Below, one piece after another: positions 45,071 to 53,895 of a stretch of DNA of 64,000 nucleotides. Within the stretch, counting starts at the first letter, position 1; each line of letters begins with the position of its first letter. A program made the position numbers and the translations under genes. Source of the stretch: DAOPXV01 sp035352535 (GTDB lineage Bacteria; Muiribacteriota; UBA9980); the NCBI GenBank assembly GCA_964545075.1, contig CAZJFS010000002.1, forward strand, positions 42,235 to 106,234. Direction: 5' to 3'. The notes below the pieces were generated by a model. The model was given only the letters and a program-made list of their open reading frames with translations. It made no database searches and was not told the DNA's origin.

Positions 45071-45999
45071 ATTTTTTTGAGGCAGGCGGCGTATTTTTCA
45101 CAGTAACTGCAACAGTTTCGGGGAATATTATTCGGCCCGCGCTCCCAGTTGATCTTACAGGTGGTCAATTTACCGCATTCGTAGCAGCAGAACCAGTCCA
45201 TTTTTGAAAGCTCGCGAAGCCTTATTTTTTCGGAAAGCACTGCAAGCCTTATAATATTTTGAGGCTGGTGGAGTTCTTTCAATATTTCAGCAAGAGCGGT
45301 CGCATCTTCATCGCTCCCATGGATATTTATTATAAATATACTTTCAACAAGACGCTTTTCACGTTCCTGAGAATGAAATTCGCTATTACAGCCTTTATGA
45401 TTCTGGCAATAACTGCAGCAGGTTTGATCCTTGCCGGTCACGCCGCGTTCCCATCTTATGCGGCAGCTTGAATAACGGATGCAACGCGGACAACATTTCC
45501 AGGTCAGCTTGGTAAGCTCGCGGGTGCGTATCTCTTCGGCCATAACGGCGAGCTTTATATAATTATCGAGATTATAGGAATCGGAATAAAGTTTTTGCGC
45601 GGCGGCTAGTTCTAAATCAGTGCCATGAATATTTATTACGAACATTTCTTCGATTATACGGCGGCTTTTTTCCTGCTTCTGGAATTTCGCAAGACAGCGA
45701 TCGAATTTCTGGCAGTAGCTACAACAATACTGCGTCATATTGTTTTCGCCCCGATACCATTTGATACGGCAGTTGTAAAAGCGGTCGCATTCGTTGCAAT
45801 AACAACAGTTCCAATCCATATTGGTTATCTCGCGGCGCTTGATCTCTTCGATTAAAACAGCTAATTCAACTATCTTTTCGAGAGCCTCAGGCTCTTCGAC
45901 AAGGTATGTGACAAGCATGCCGACACGTTTTTTTTCGGCTTCGGTGCCATACATATTGGATATCGCTATTTCCTCGAGAAAACAAACTTCGTTTGTCAT
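45052..45999 (-). CDS. Cysteine-rich protein of three tandem repeats, unknown function
   Basis: The 315-residue protein is made of three repeats of about 95-105 residues (about 5-106, 113-208, 217-310). Each has a helical half (e.g. VINIHGTDLE...YIKLAVMAEEIRTRELTK) and a cysteine half: two copies of CC-x2-C-x5-C separated by 14 residues (CCPRCIRYSSC and CCSYCQNHKGC in repeat two). Repeat one has two extra residues in its first copy. Between the copies is a conserved W-x-RG. Up to six metal or Fe-S sites are possible. There is no signal peptide. I do not recognise the family. It lies 15 bases after the DAHP synthase gene and is probably co-transcribed. Confidence 0.7.
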   Translation of the reverse strand: MTNEVCFLEEIAISNMYGTEAEKKRVGMLVTYLVEEPEALEKIVELAVLIEEIKRREITNMDWNCCYCNECDRFYNCRIKWYRGENNMTQYCCSYCQKFDRCLAKFQKQEKSRRIIEEMFVINIHGTDLELAAAQKLYSDSYNLDNYIKLAVMAEEIRTRELTKLTWKCCPRCIRYSSCRIRWERGVTGKDQTCCSYCQNHKGCNSEFHSQEREKRLVESIFIINIHGSDEDATALAEILKELHQPQNIIRLAVLSEKIRLRELSKMDWFCCYECGKLTTCKINWERGPNNIPRNCCSYCEKYAACLKKIKKERP

Positions 46000-46014
46000 T
46001 TATACCCGCTTTCG

Positions 46015-47058
46015 TTAAATCTTATCAGAACCCTTCTCGCAGGCCATAAAGCTTCTGCCAAGGCATGAAGCGATCTTTGATATCTTGCCGGCCAGTTCGG
46101 AAAGTTTTTCAGGCTTTAGCGACTGCCTGCTGTCGGACAACGCCTCTGAAGGAATGTCGTGGACCTCTATCATAACGCCATCAGCACCCGCCGCTATGGA
46201 TGCGAGCGATAAATCGCTCACTAAATTCCAGGCTCCGGATGCATGTGAAGGATCAACTATTATTGGAAGGTGCGAAAGTTCTTTAATTATGGACACGGCG
46301 GCCAGATCAAGCGTGCTTCGATATGCGTTTTCGAATGTCCTGATGCCGCGTTCACAAAGTATTACGCGTTCATTACCCTGACACATAATATATTCGGCGC
46401 AAAGCAGAAATTCTTTAATCGTAGAACTTATTCCGCGCTTTAAAAGCACGGGTTTATTCATGCGGCCCGCTTCCTTAAGCAGCGGATAATTCATGGCATT
46501 GCGCGTTCCGATCTGAACGATATCTGCGTATTCACGGATCATATCGGCATGACGGACATCCAGAAATTCCGTAACGGCGTACATGCCGTTCTCTTTCGTC
46601 ACATCTTTCAATATTTTAAGCCCTTCCTCATTCAACCCCTGAAAACTGTAAGGAGATGTGCGCGGTTTAAAAGCTCCGCCGCGGAAGAGTTTTATTCCGA
46701 CAGACGCGACTTTGGCGGCAATGCGGCTGGTCTGTTCATAGCTTTCGATGGAACAAGGGCCGGCTATTATCTGCACCTGGTTGCCGCCTATTTTTACGGT
46801 TCCTACCTCTATAACGGTATCCGCCGGATGATTTTGACGCGCGGCTTTTTTATAAGTCGCGGCTGAGGAAATTATCTTTTCGACGCAGGGGTTCTGAGAA
46901 AAAAGATTTTCAGGGCAATAGATATCGTCGCTTATAATTTCGACGATCTTCGTCCTGTTTTCCTCCAGAAAATTATAACTATATCCCAGCTGAGAAATCG
47001 ATTTCACGAAATTCTCAACCTCTTTTGCGCTTGTTTCGTTTTTTATTAATACCAGCAT
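46015..47058 (-). CDS. aroF: 3-deoxy-7-phosphoheptulonate (DAHP) synthase, type I-beta
   Basis: The 347-residue enzyme catalyses the first step of the shikimate pathway, joining PEP and erythrose 4-phosphate. A ferredoxin-like N-terminal domain (about 1-70), as in Thermotoga-type enzymes where it is the feedback-regulation domain, precedes the barrel. Barrel motifs are AGPCSIES, FRGGAFKPRTSPYSFQG, QIGTRNAMNYPLL, LLKRG and DPSHASG. All fit the type I-beta (KDO8P synthase-like) group. It is transcribed from a good promoter at 47118-47146 with the cysteine-rich gene downstream. The symbol aroF is used in the B. subtilis/Thermotoga sense. Confidence 0.93.
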   Translation of the reverse strand: MLVLIKNETSAKEVENFVKSISQLGYSYNFLEENRTKIVEIISDDIYCPENLFSQNPCVEKIISSAATYKKAARQNHPADTVIEVGTVKIGGNQVQIIAGPCSIESYEQTSRIAAKVASVGIKLFRGGAFKPRTSPYSFQGLNEEGLKILKDVTKENGMYAVTEFLDVRHADMIREYADIVQIGTRNAMNYPLLKEAGRMNKPVLLKRGISSTIKEFLLCAEYIMCQGNERVILCERGIRTFENAYRSTLDLAAVSIIKELSHLPIIVDPSHASGAWNLVSDLSLASIAAGADGVMIEVHDIPSEALSDSRQSLKPEKLSELAGKISKIASCLGRSFMACEKGSDKI

Positions 47059-47117
47059 TTTATGCCTTTCTATATATGTAAAGCCGCAGCTGGCCCCATA
47101 AAGCCAGACTTGGTATA

Positions 47118-47146
47118 ATAATATCTGATTTTTAGCATTTTGTCAA
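47118..47146 (-). promoter_or_regulatory. Promoter of the DAHP synthase gene
   Basis: On the minus strand: TTGACA (47146-47141), a 17-base spacer, TATTAT (47123-47118). The leader is about 55 bases. Confidence 0.8.
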
Positions 47147-47202
47147 TTATAAAAGCGATAGGCCATGGCGTATTTTTGATTTAACTCCCGGGCCTTATTT
47201 TA

Positions 47203-47231
47203 TTGAAAATCAAACCTTTTTATGTTAAAAT
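47203..47231 (+). promoter_or_regulatory. Promoter of the hemB operon
   Basis: TTGAAA (47203-47208), a 17-base spacer, TAAAAT (47226-47231), with TGT before the -10. The leader is about 48 bases. Confidence 0.7.
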
Positions 47232-47285
47232 TAACCGGGCGTATTTAACGGCGGCTAAAATAAAATTAAAATGGAAGGTGACCAG

Positions 47286-48275
47286 ATGTTCTATCCGACC
47301 ACAAGACTCAGGCGTCTGAGATCAAGCGCAATAACCCGCGAAATGATAGCCGAAACATCCCTTTCGATAAATAATTTTGTAATGCCATATTTCGTCATAT
47401 TCGGCGAAGGGAAAAAAAATCCTGTTTCTTCAATGCCGGGCGTTTTTCAATACTCGATCGATAAACTCATACCTGAAATCAAAGATGCCGCCGAGGCCGG
47501 CATCAGGTCGGTCCTTCTGTTCGGAATACCCGAGTCCAAGGATGAAGTAGGATCTTCCGCATACCAGAAGAACGGGACCATTCAGTCCGCTATTTCAGCC
47601 ATAAAAAAAGAAGTGCCGCAAATGTATGTAATAACCGATGTCTGCCTTTGCGAATATACAAGCCACGGCCATTGCGGCTTAATATTGAACTCCGCGGTGG
47701 ATAACGACCGCACTCTTGAACAGTTGGCGGAAATGGCGCTCTCTCACGCCAGAGCGGGAGCGGATATGGTAGCGCCTTCGGACATGATGGACGGCAGAGT
47801 CGGAATGATCCGCGAAGCTTTAGACGCTGAAGGTTTCACAAACATTCCAATAATGGCATATTCGGCCAAATATTCTTCGGCTTTTTATGGGCCATTTCGT
47901 GAAGCGGCTGAATCCGCGCCCAAATTCGGAGACAGAAAAACCTACCAGATGGATTATCGCAACGTGGCCGAAGCTCTGCGTGAAGCGGCCCAGGACATAG
48001 AGGAAGGCGCGGATATTATCATGGTGAAGCCGGCGCTTTCCTACCTCGACGTGATATCAAGAGTAAAAGCCGACTCGAAAATGCCAATGTGCGCATACAA
48101 CGTTTCGGGGGAATATTCAATGGTCAAGGCGGCGGCGGCGAACGGATGGATAGACGAAAAAAAGATCGTCGGCGAGATTTTAACGTCGATTAAGCGCGCC
48201 GGCGCCGACATCATAATAAGCTATCATGCAAAAGACATGGCCCAATGGCTGAAAAAAGGAGAAATAACCTTATGA
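47286..48275 (+). CDS. hemB: Delta-aminolevulinic acid dehydratase (porphobilinogen synthase)
   Basis: The 329-residue enzyme condenses two aminolevulinate molecules to porphobilinogen. The two active-site lysines are in AYSAKYSSAFYGPFREA (K195) and IIMVKPALSYLD (K248). The zinc cysteines are present (C120, C122, C130 in VCLCEYTSHGHCG), so this is a zinc-type enzyme. Length is standard. ATG at 47286 is preferred over 47271 because GGAAGGTG lies 5 bases before it. The stop overlaps the hemL start as ATGA. Confidence 0.96.
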   Translation: MFYPTTRLRRLRSSAITREMIAETSLSINNFVMPYFVIFGEGKKNPVSSMPGVFQYSIDKLIPEIKDAAEAGIRSVLLFGIPESKDEVGSSAYQKNGTIQSAISAIKKEVPQMYVITDVCLCEYTSHGHCGLILNSAVDNDRTLEQLAEMALSHARAGADMVAPSDMMDGRVGMIREALDAEGFTNIPIMAYSAKYSSAFYGPFREAAESAPKFGDRKTYQMDYRNVAEALREAAQDIEEGADIIMVKPALSYLDVISRVKADSKMPMCAYNVSGEYSMVKAAAANGWIDEKKIVGEILTSIKRAGADIIISYHAKDMAQWLKKGEITL

Positions 48276-49564
48276 AAAATCCGGAACGTTCCGCGCGATA
48301 TCACGAAAAAGCAAAAAAACTGATCCCCGGCGGAGTCAATTCGCCCGTGCGCGCTTTTCTTTCAGTCGGCGGAACGCCCCGCTACATCAAACTCGCCAAA
48401 GGGCCTTTCATAAAAGATATCGACGGAAATAAATACATAGATTATGTAATGTCTTGGGGGCCGATGATACTCGGCCACTGCCATAAGTCGATAAGGCTCG
48501 CCGTACAAAAAGCCTTAAAAACCGGAACATCCTACGGAGCTCCAACCGTCGGCGAATATGAACTCGCGCGCGAAGTTATAAGAGACTTTCCGTCCATAGA
48601 AAAAATAAGACTTGTAAACTCAGGCACCGAAGCGGTTATGAGCGCCATCAGACTGGCGCGCGGCGCCACGGGGCGCGACATGATATTAAAATTCGACGGC
48701 TGCTATCACGGCCATTGCGATTCACTTTTAGTGGCGGCCGGTTCGGGCGCCGAGACCTTCGGAGTACCCAACTCAGGCGGCGTTCCGGCCGATTTCGCGA
48801 AATTGACGCTTACCGCGCCCTTCAACGACGAAAAAGCGCTCGAAAAAATACTCGAAAAACATGGCGGGTCGATAGCCTGCATAATAACGGAACCTGTAAT
48901 AGGCAACATGGGCGTTATCGCGCCCCGAAAAGGATATCTGAATTTTCTGCGCGATATAACTGAAAAATACGGAATACTTTTGATCTTCGACGAGGTAATG
49001 ACCGGGTTCCGACTTTCACTGGGCGGAGCGTGCGAACTTTATAAGATAAAACCCGACATAGTCACCTTCGGAAAGATAATCGGCGGCGGCCTGCCCATAG
49101 GCGCTTATGGAGCGTCTCAGGAAATAATGAAAAACATAGCGCCTGAAGGCGGCGTTTATCAGGCCGGAACTTTATCGGGAAACCCGCTCGCAGTATCGGC
49201 CGGCATTTCAATGCTGCGCTATCTGAAAAAAAACGAAAACAAAATATACGGAGCGCTCGAAGAGAAGGGCGCCTTTATAGAAAAAGGAATGCTTTCGGCC
49301 GCCGGGAAAGCGGGTTGTGAAATAGCGCTGAGCCGTATGGGTTCGATGTTCACGATTTTTTTCCAGAAAGGGCCCGTAACCGACGCCGCTTCAGCGCGTA
49401 AAAGCGACACCCGAAAATTCGCGAAGTTCTTCAACGGCATGCTTGAAAAAGGCATATATATGGCGCCTTCTCAATACGAAGCCAACTTCATATCAGCCGC
49501 TCATTCCGAGGCCGAACTAAAGAAAACCATAACTTCCGCGGCCGAAGTATTTAAAACACTATGA
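48272..49564 (+). CDS. hemL: Glutamate-1-semialdehyde 2,1-aminomutase
   Basis: The 430-residue pyridoxal-phosphate enzyme makes 5-aminolevulinate in the C5 (glutamate) route, supplying HemB next to it. The cofactor lysine is K268 in VTFGKIIGGGLPIGAYG, with the DEV motif at about 240 and VNSGTEAVMSAIRLAR and YHGHCDS earlier, all in their normal places. AAGGAG lies about 10 bases before ATG, inside the hemB end. Stop and the next start overlap as ATGA (49561-49564). The operon therefore couples two consecutive heme steps. Confidence 0.96.
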   Translation: MKNPERSARYHEKAKKLIPGGVNSPVRAFLSVGGTPRYIKLAKGPFIKDIDGNKYIDYVMSWGPMILGHCHKSIRLAVQKALKTGTSYGAPTVGEYELAREVIRDFPSIEKIRLVNSGTEAVMSAIRLARGATGRDMILKFDGCYHGHCDSLLVAAGSGAETFGVPNSGGVPADFAKLTLTAPFNDEKALEKILEKHGGSIACIITEPVIGNMGVIAPRKGYLNFLRDITEKYGILLIFDEVMTGFRLSLGGACELYKIKPDIVTFGKIIGGGLPIGAYGASQEIMKNIAPEGGVYQAGTLSGNPLAVSAGISMLRYLKKNENKIYGALEEKGAFIEKGMLSAAGKAGCEIALSRMGSMFTIFFQKGPVTDAASARKSDTRKFAKFFNGMLEKGIYMAPSQYEANFISAAHSEAELKKTITSAAEVFKTL

Positions 49565-50181
49565 CAAGGGATGTGAACCTTTTGCCTCAATATAATTATG
49601 AACAATATCTTGAAAAATTTGATGAACTTTCAAAAAAAGTTACGGAAAGACGGTCGCACTTTGAAACTTTCGTATCCTTTCTAAGGGAGCGCACAAGCTA
49701 TTTCTATACCCCCGCGTCCACGATATATCATCTCAACATCGAACACGGCCTTTTCTTCCATTCGGTAGGCGTCACGGAAACGCTATTAAAAATTAAAAAT
49801 GTCCTGGCGCCTGAATTATCAGACGAATCATGCGTCATATGCGGACTTTTCCACGACTGCGGGAAAGCCGGATTTCCAGGCGACCCATTATATATCAAGA
49901 CGGAAAAAGGTTATAAAATGAATTATGATATAGTCGAGTTGCAGATAGCCATACGCTCTTTATATATCATATCCAATTATGTGCCGCTTAAAACCGATGA
50001 AGCGCAGGCGATAGCGTATCACGACGGTCAGTACATACCGCAGGGCCGCGACGTAGCGCACCGTGAAACTCCTCTTCTGACCATGCTTCATTTCGCCGAT
50101 TTCTACACGGCTCATATACTTGAAACAGACCTCCCGATAAAGCACGGAGAGTATATTAAAAAATTTAATATACCCGAATAA
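49561..50181 (+). CDS. HD-domain hydrolase
   Basis: The 206-residue protein has an HD fold with the metal ligands H (FFHSVGV), HD (GLFHDCGKAG) and a later Asp (LLHFADFY-like segment). The order H...HD...D is typical of this metal-dependent phosphohydrolase superfamily. No other domain is present. The substrate is unknown; related small HD proteins cleave nucleotides. It is tightly coupled to hemL by a 4-base overlap, which suggests a link to tetrapyrrole synthesis or simply operon hitchhiking. Confidence 0.8.
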   Translation: MTRDVNLLPQYNYEQYLEKFDELSKKVTERRSHFETFVSFLRERTSYFYTPASTIYHLNIEHGLFFHSVGVTETLLKIKNVLAPELSDESCVICGLFHDCGKAGFPGDPLYIKTEKGYKMNYDIVELQIAIRSLYIISNYVPLKTDEAQAIAYHDGQYIPQGRDVAHRETPLLTMLHFADFYTAHILETDLPIKHGEYIKKFNIPE

Positions 50182-50216
50182 AATATAATGAATATATAAT
50201 ATTGGATTCACTCAAT

Positions 50217-50247
50217 ATCGCCGGCGGCAAGATCATTCGCCGGCGAT
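50217..50247. terminator. GC-rich hairpin between convergent genes
   Basis: Perfect arms ATCGCCGGCG (50217-50226) and CGCCGGCGAT (50238-50247). The right arm overlaps the last codons of the minus-strand kinase gene. No strong T-run follows on either strand. Confidence 0.5.
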
Positions 50248-52251
50248 TATCTTTTGAAGCGCCGCGGTGAGATCGCTTACTTTGAAGGGCTTGGTTATAT
50301 AATCACGGAACCCGGCCCGCCTGTAATCGGCTATAAGCTCCTGATCGCTGAAATAACCGCTGGCGGCAATGGCGCGGGCGGAAGGATCGATCTCGATTAT
50401 TCTTTTAACCGCCTCGACTCCGCCCATGCCTCCAGGCACGGTCAGATCCATTATCAACGCATCAAAAGGGTTCCCGAGATTTTTTGCGTTCACATACAGT
50501 TCGATCGCTTCCGCTCCATCCCGGGCGGCATGGGTTTCGAAACCGATATGCGTCAAAAGCTGGCTTGTTATTTCTCTTATATTCTCTTCATCATCCATTA
50601 TAAGTATTTTGCCCTTCGGCTTTACCTTTAAAGAAGGCTCAGCCGGCGCAACCACCAAGACGGGTTTTTCAACAGCGGGAAGGTAAAGGAAAAAAGTCGT
50701 TCCGACGTTTGGCTGAGATTCAACTGTTATCAAGCCGTTATGGTTTTTTATTATAGAATAGGCTGAAGCCAGACCCAACCCGTTTCCCTTAGGCTTCGTC
50801 GTAAAATAAGGGTCGAATATCTTATCGATATTAGCCTCATCAATGCCATGCCCTGTATCTTTGATGGATATTTTAACGTAATTTCCGGAAACGAGGAGAA
50901 TCGCGTTACTATTCGTCAGATTTACATTTTCCGCGCTCACGAATATGCTTCCGCCGTCGGGCATGGCCTGAACAGCGTTGATGACGAGATTTGAAACAAC
51001 CTGATTTATCTGACCGACGTCGGCTTCAACATACCACAATTTCGGGTTTATATTAAATTCGCACCGCACGTTCGAGCCGCGCGCCATAAAATTCGTTGAA
51101 TTTTTTATCAATTCGGTCAGATCTACTTTTTTTTTGTCAGGAGCGCTTCCGCGCGCGAAAGTAAGAAGCTGCGTGGTAAGTTCTTTAGCCTGAAACGAAA
51201 CCGCCTCGGCGTCCGTCAGGATCTTGAAAATACGTTCGTTCTGGTCCGAAAGCATTTTAGCCATGGATATATTACCTATAATGCCGGTCAGAAAATTATT
51301 GAAATCATGCGCTATACCGCTGGCCAGAAGACTTAAAGACTCAAGCTTGCTGACCTTTATAAGCTCTTCCTCCGCCTTTTTTTGTTCGCTTATATTACTG
51401 AAAACTAAAATGGCGCCTATTACGTTATCGCCCCTGTCCTTGATAGGCGAACTCGCGGCTGATATATATATTTCCGGTCTGTTATTTGGTTTTAGCATAA
51501 CGTTATTTCCAAGTCCTACAATCTCACCTTCGGAAATGGATTCACGCACCGGATTTACCAGTTCCTCTTTTGTCTTGGTATTTATTATTTTTAAAACTTC
51601 ATCAATATGCTTTCCGGCCGCCTCGTCTGAAGAAACGCCCGTCATTTCTTCGGCGGCCAGATTGATGAGGCTCACGCGCATATCTTTATTAACGGCAATA
51701 ACGCCGTCGGCTATGCTTCTAAGCGTTATCGCCAAACGGTCTTTTTCGGATTGCAATGACTCCTGGGTTCTGATATGGCCGGCGATCTCGCTCTGAAGTT
51801 TTATGTTCGCCATGGCAAGTTCGTATAAAAGATGGTGACGTTCGGTCGAATAGCGGAGAGAGCGCACAAGCGTCGCGCCGTCAAACTGACCTTTCACGAG
51901 ATAGTCCTGCGCGCCGGCCGCTATGGCCCGAGTCCAGACCTGTTCATCGTTTAATCCCGTAATAACTATAACGGGTATATTCTGGACGAAATTCCTCATT
52001 CTGATAAGAGTTTCAACTCCATAAGCATCCGGCAGCGAAAGATCCAGAAATATAAGGTCGAACTTGCGATCCTTCAGCATCTCTATCGCGGCCGCGAAGG
52101 ATTCGGCGCAGGAAAGATCGAATGAACGAAAATCAGCCTCCAGAAGGTTTGCCTTAAAAAGCAGAACATCTCCAGGATTATCCTCTACCAGCAAAATATT
52201 GATTATTTTTTCGGTTTTATTATCCGGAGTCTTCGAAACATCGTTTTTCAT
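50233..52251 (-). CDS. Hybrid sensor kinase: REC-PAS-HisKA-HATPase-REC
   Basis: The 672-residue protein starts with a receiver (about 16-130, phospho-acceptor D70 in LIFLDLSLP). A PAS domain follows at about 170-290, then HisKA with H315 (GIAHDFNNFLTG, the HDFNN type), an ATPase domain with NLVINAVQAM, DTGHGID and GNGLGLASAY, and a C-terminal receiver (about 547-670, D602 in ALIMDLTVP). All key residues are present. It has no membrane helix, so it must receive its signal from a partner; the CHASE-PAS gene just upstream is the obvious candidate. The start is ATG at 52251, 3 bases after that gene's stop. Confidence 0.92.
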   Translation of the reverse strand: MKNDVSKTPDNKTEKIINILLVEDNPGDVLLFKANLLEADFRSFDLSCAESFAAAIEMLKDRKFDLIFLDLSLPDAYGVETLIRMRNFVQNIPVIVITGLNDEQVWTRAIAAGAQDYLVKGQFDGATLVRSLRYSTERHHLLYELAMANIKLQSEIAGHIRTQESLQSEKDRLAITLRSIADGVIAVNKDMRVSLINLAAEEMTGVSSDEAAGKHIDEVLKIINTKTKEELVNPVRESISEGEIVGLGNNVMLKPNNRPEIYISAASSPIKDRGDNVIGAILVFSNISEQKKAEEELIKVSKLESLSLLASGIAHDFNNFLTGIIGNISMAKMLSDQNERIFKILTDAEAVSFQAKELTTQLLTFARGSAPDKKKVDLTELIKNSTNFMARGSNVRCEFNINPKLWYVEADVGQINQVVSNLVINAVQAMPDGGSIFVSAENVNLTNSNAILLVSGNYVKISIKDTGHGIDEANIDKIFDPYFTTKPKGNGLGLASAYSIIKNHNGLITVESQPNVGTTFFLYLPAVEKPVLVVAPAEPSLKVKPKGKILIMDDEENIREITSQLLTHIGFETHAARDGAEAIELYVNAKNLGNPFDALIMDLTVPGGMGGVEAVKRIIEIDPSARAIAASGYFSDQELIADYRRAGFRDYITKPFKVSDLTAALQKIIAGE

Positions 52252-52254
52252 TAA

Positions 52255-53643
52255 TTAAATATCTCCTCGCGAGGTTTTTTTCAAGCCGGTTACATCCGCA
52301 AAATAAACCGAAACGCCGTCAAGCGTGGGGTAAGCATTGACGGAAAGCCATAATTCCCTATTGGTATAATATTCTTCGAAATTTGACGGCACGCGTTCTT
52401 TCATTACCATACGAAATTGCTCATAAAACTTCAAGGTTAAAGACTCTGAAAAAACCGTCCATGCGCTTTTCCCTATAATTTCCGCGCGCGATATGCCCAG
52501 AGTTTTTTCAGCGGCGGGATTAACGTACGTAAAATTCCATTCATAGTCAAACGAAACAAAAGCTTCCGACATACTTTCAAGTATGTTGGTAGCGGTAAGG
52601 CTCGTTTTTATAAGATCCGCCTCCACGTTCCCGCGAAAGCCGATCTCTTTTTCAAGCATCTGGTTTGCCTTAAAAAGCTCCTGCGTGCGGGATTTCACTT
52701 CTTCCTCTATCCTGAGGGTATAAGCGCCCATTATTTTTATCATGTTTACGAGAAAGAGCGTTATAATAACTATGAACTGGGCGATAAGCCATGCAGAGTT
52801 TGTTTCAATGCCGCCTTTATAGCCGGAACCGGCCTGCCATGTAAGAAATAATTTTCTTCCGCATACATTAATAAAATTTTTAACCGTAAGCTTGGCGTCA
52901 GACATTTTCGAACCGTAAACAATGTTTTTGTCGCTATCTTCATCAAGATAAACAATAAGATTAACGCCGGCCTCCAATTCCGTATTAAGGAAAAGTCTTG
53001 CCATATCTTCCAGTTTGTTCATTCCCACAATAAAGCCGATAAGACATTCGAGACTTTCCGCGCCGTTCATTTTGACCGATGGAAATTTAAAGACCGGAAC
53101 ATACCAGAATAAAACGCTTGAAGTATCTCCGGGAAAAAGCGGATATGAATCGATGACCGTGCCGCCGGATATCAAAGATTTCCGAATATTGGAATCGACG
53201 CGACCGCCGGAAGAAAGATCGTGCCCGGAATAAGCGGCATTATCCTTTTTTCTAACCTGAAAATATTTTATAGGGAAACAAACTTCAGTGGAACCATTTG
53301 AAGTTCCGGATTTTTCTAAAAAACCAATGCCGTATATGCACTTCAATTTTTCAAAAAAAGGCGATGCGAAATTCCTGAATTCGTTTTCGGTCACATTATC
53401 AGAACACGCAAAAAAATTAGCAAAAGCAATAAAGACCATTTCATTGACGGCAAAGTTTTTCTTAAGCTGAGCGGCCGCCTGACTGGCGTCCTCAAAAAAA
53501 ACTTTTTCCAGCTGCAGTTTATTGTCACGGTATTCAAGCCAGAAAATCAGGGCTGAAGTGAGGACTCCAATAAAGATTACAATCCAGGCAGCGTATTTTC
53601 CCGTTAAAGACCTTACTATATTAGAAGTATTAATCGAAGCCAT
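52255..53643 (-). CDS. CHASE-PAS membrane sensor protein without kinase domain
   Basis: The 462-residue protein has two membrane helices (about 18-38 and 290-310) flanking a CHASE domain, with YGIGFLEKSG and YPLFPGDTSSVLFWYVPVF. A coiled segment and a PAS domain (about 355-455: SMSEAFVSFDYEWNFTYVNPAAEKTLG) complete it. It ends after PAS and has no output domain. The next gene, 3 bases away, is a cytoplasmic hybrid kinase, so this is a sensor split from its kinase. ATG at 53643 is preferred over a GTG at 53784 because a -10 box (TATAAT at 53742-53737) lies between them and because the longer start has no binding site. Confidence 0.8.
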   Translation of the reverse strand: MASINTSNIVRSLTGKYAAWIVIFIGVLTSALIFWLEYRDNKLQLEKVFFEDASQAAAQLKKNFAVNEMVFIAFANFFACSDNVTENEFRNFASPFFEKLKCIYGIGFLEKSGTSNGSTEVCFPIKYFQVRKKDNAAYSGHDLSSGGRVDSNIRKSLISGGTVIDSYPLFPGDTSSVLFWYVPVFKFPSVKMNGAESLECLIGFIVGMNKLEDMARLFLNTELEAGVNLIVYLDEDSDKNIVYGSKMSDAKLTVKNFINVCGRKLFLTWQAGSGYKGGIETNSAWLIAQFIVIITLFLVNMIKIMGAYTLRIEEEVKSRTQELFKANQMLEKEIGFRGNVEADLIKTSLTATNILESMSEAFVSFDYEWNFTYVNPAAEKTLGISRAEIIGKSAWTVFSESLTLKFYEQFRMVMKERVPSNFEEYYTNRELWLSVNAYPTLDGVSVYFADVTGLKKTSRGDI

Positions 53644-53736
53644 CTCTTTGTTTTCCAGATTTTTAAATTTATAACGCCGAAGACTAATATCCAAGGCGAA
53701 TTTCCAAAAATATCGGCCGACTTTAAACTTATATAT

Positions 53737-53763
53737 ATTATAATTTAAAGCGAAAAAAAGCAA
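53737..53763 (-). promoter_or_regulatory. Promoter of the CHASE-PAS/kinase operon
   Basis: On the minus strand: TTGCTT (53763-53758), a 15-base spacer, TATAAT (53742-53737). The spacer is short, so the -35 is uncertain. It supports a start at 53643. Confidence 0.5.
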
Positions 53764-53819
53764 TATTTTATTTGTTTTTTTCACAAAAAACTAAGTAATT
53801 CGTTAACAATACTTTTTTT

Positions 53820-53849
53820 TTGCCGAAAAATAATGTCGAGACATAATAT
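53820..53849 (+). promoter_or_regulatory. Promoter of the TPR/beta-barrel gene
   Basis: TTGCCG (53820-53825), an 18-base spacer, TAATAT (53844-53849). The leader to the ATG at 53896 is about 40 bases. Confidence 0.5.
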
Positions 53850-53895
53850 TTTTCAAAGCATTTATTCGCGGAATTAAAATATAAGGAGTATCTGA

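Noticed and set aside
53644..53784. Longer N terminus for the CHASE-PAS protein
   Set aside because: No binding site at the GTG, and a likely -10 box lies inside the added part.
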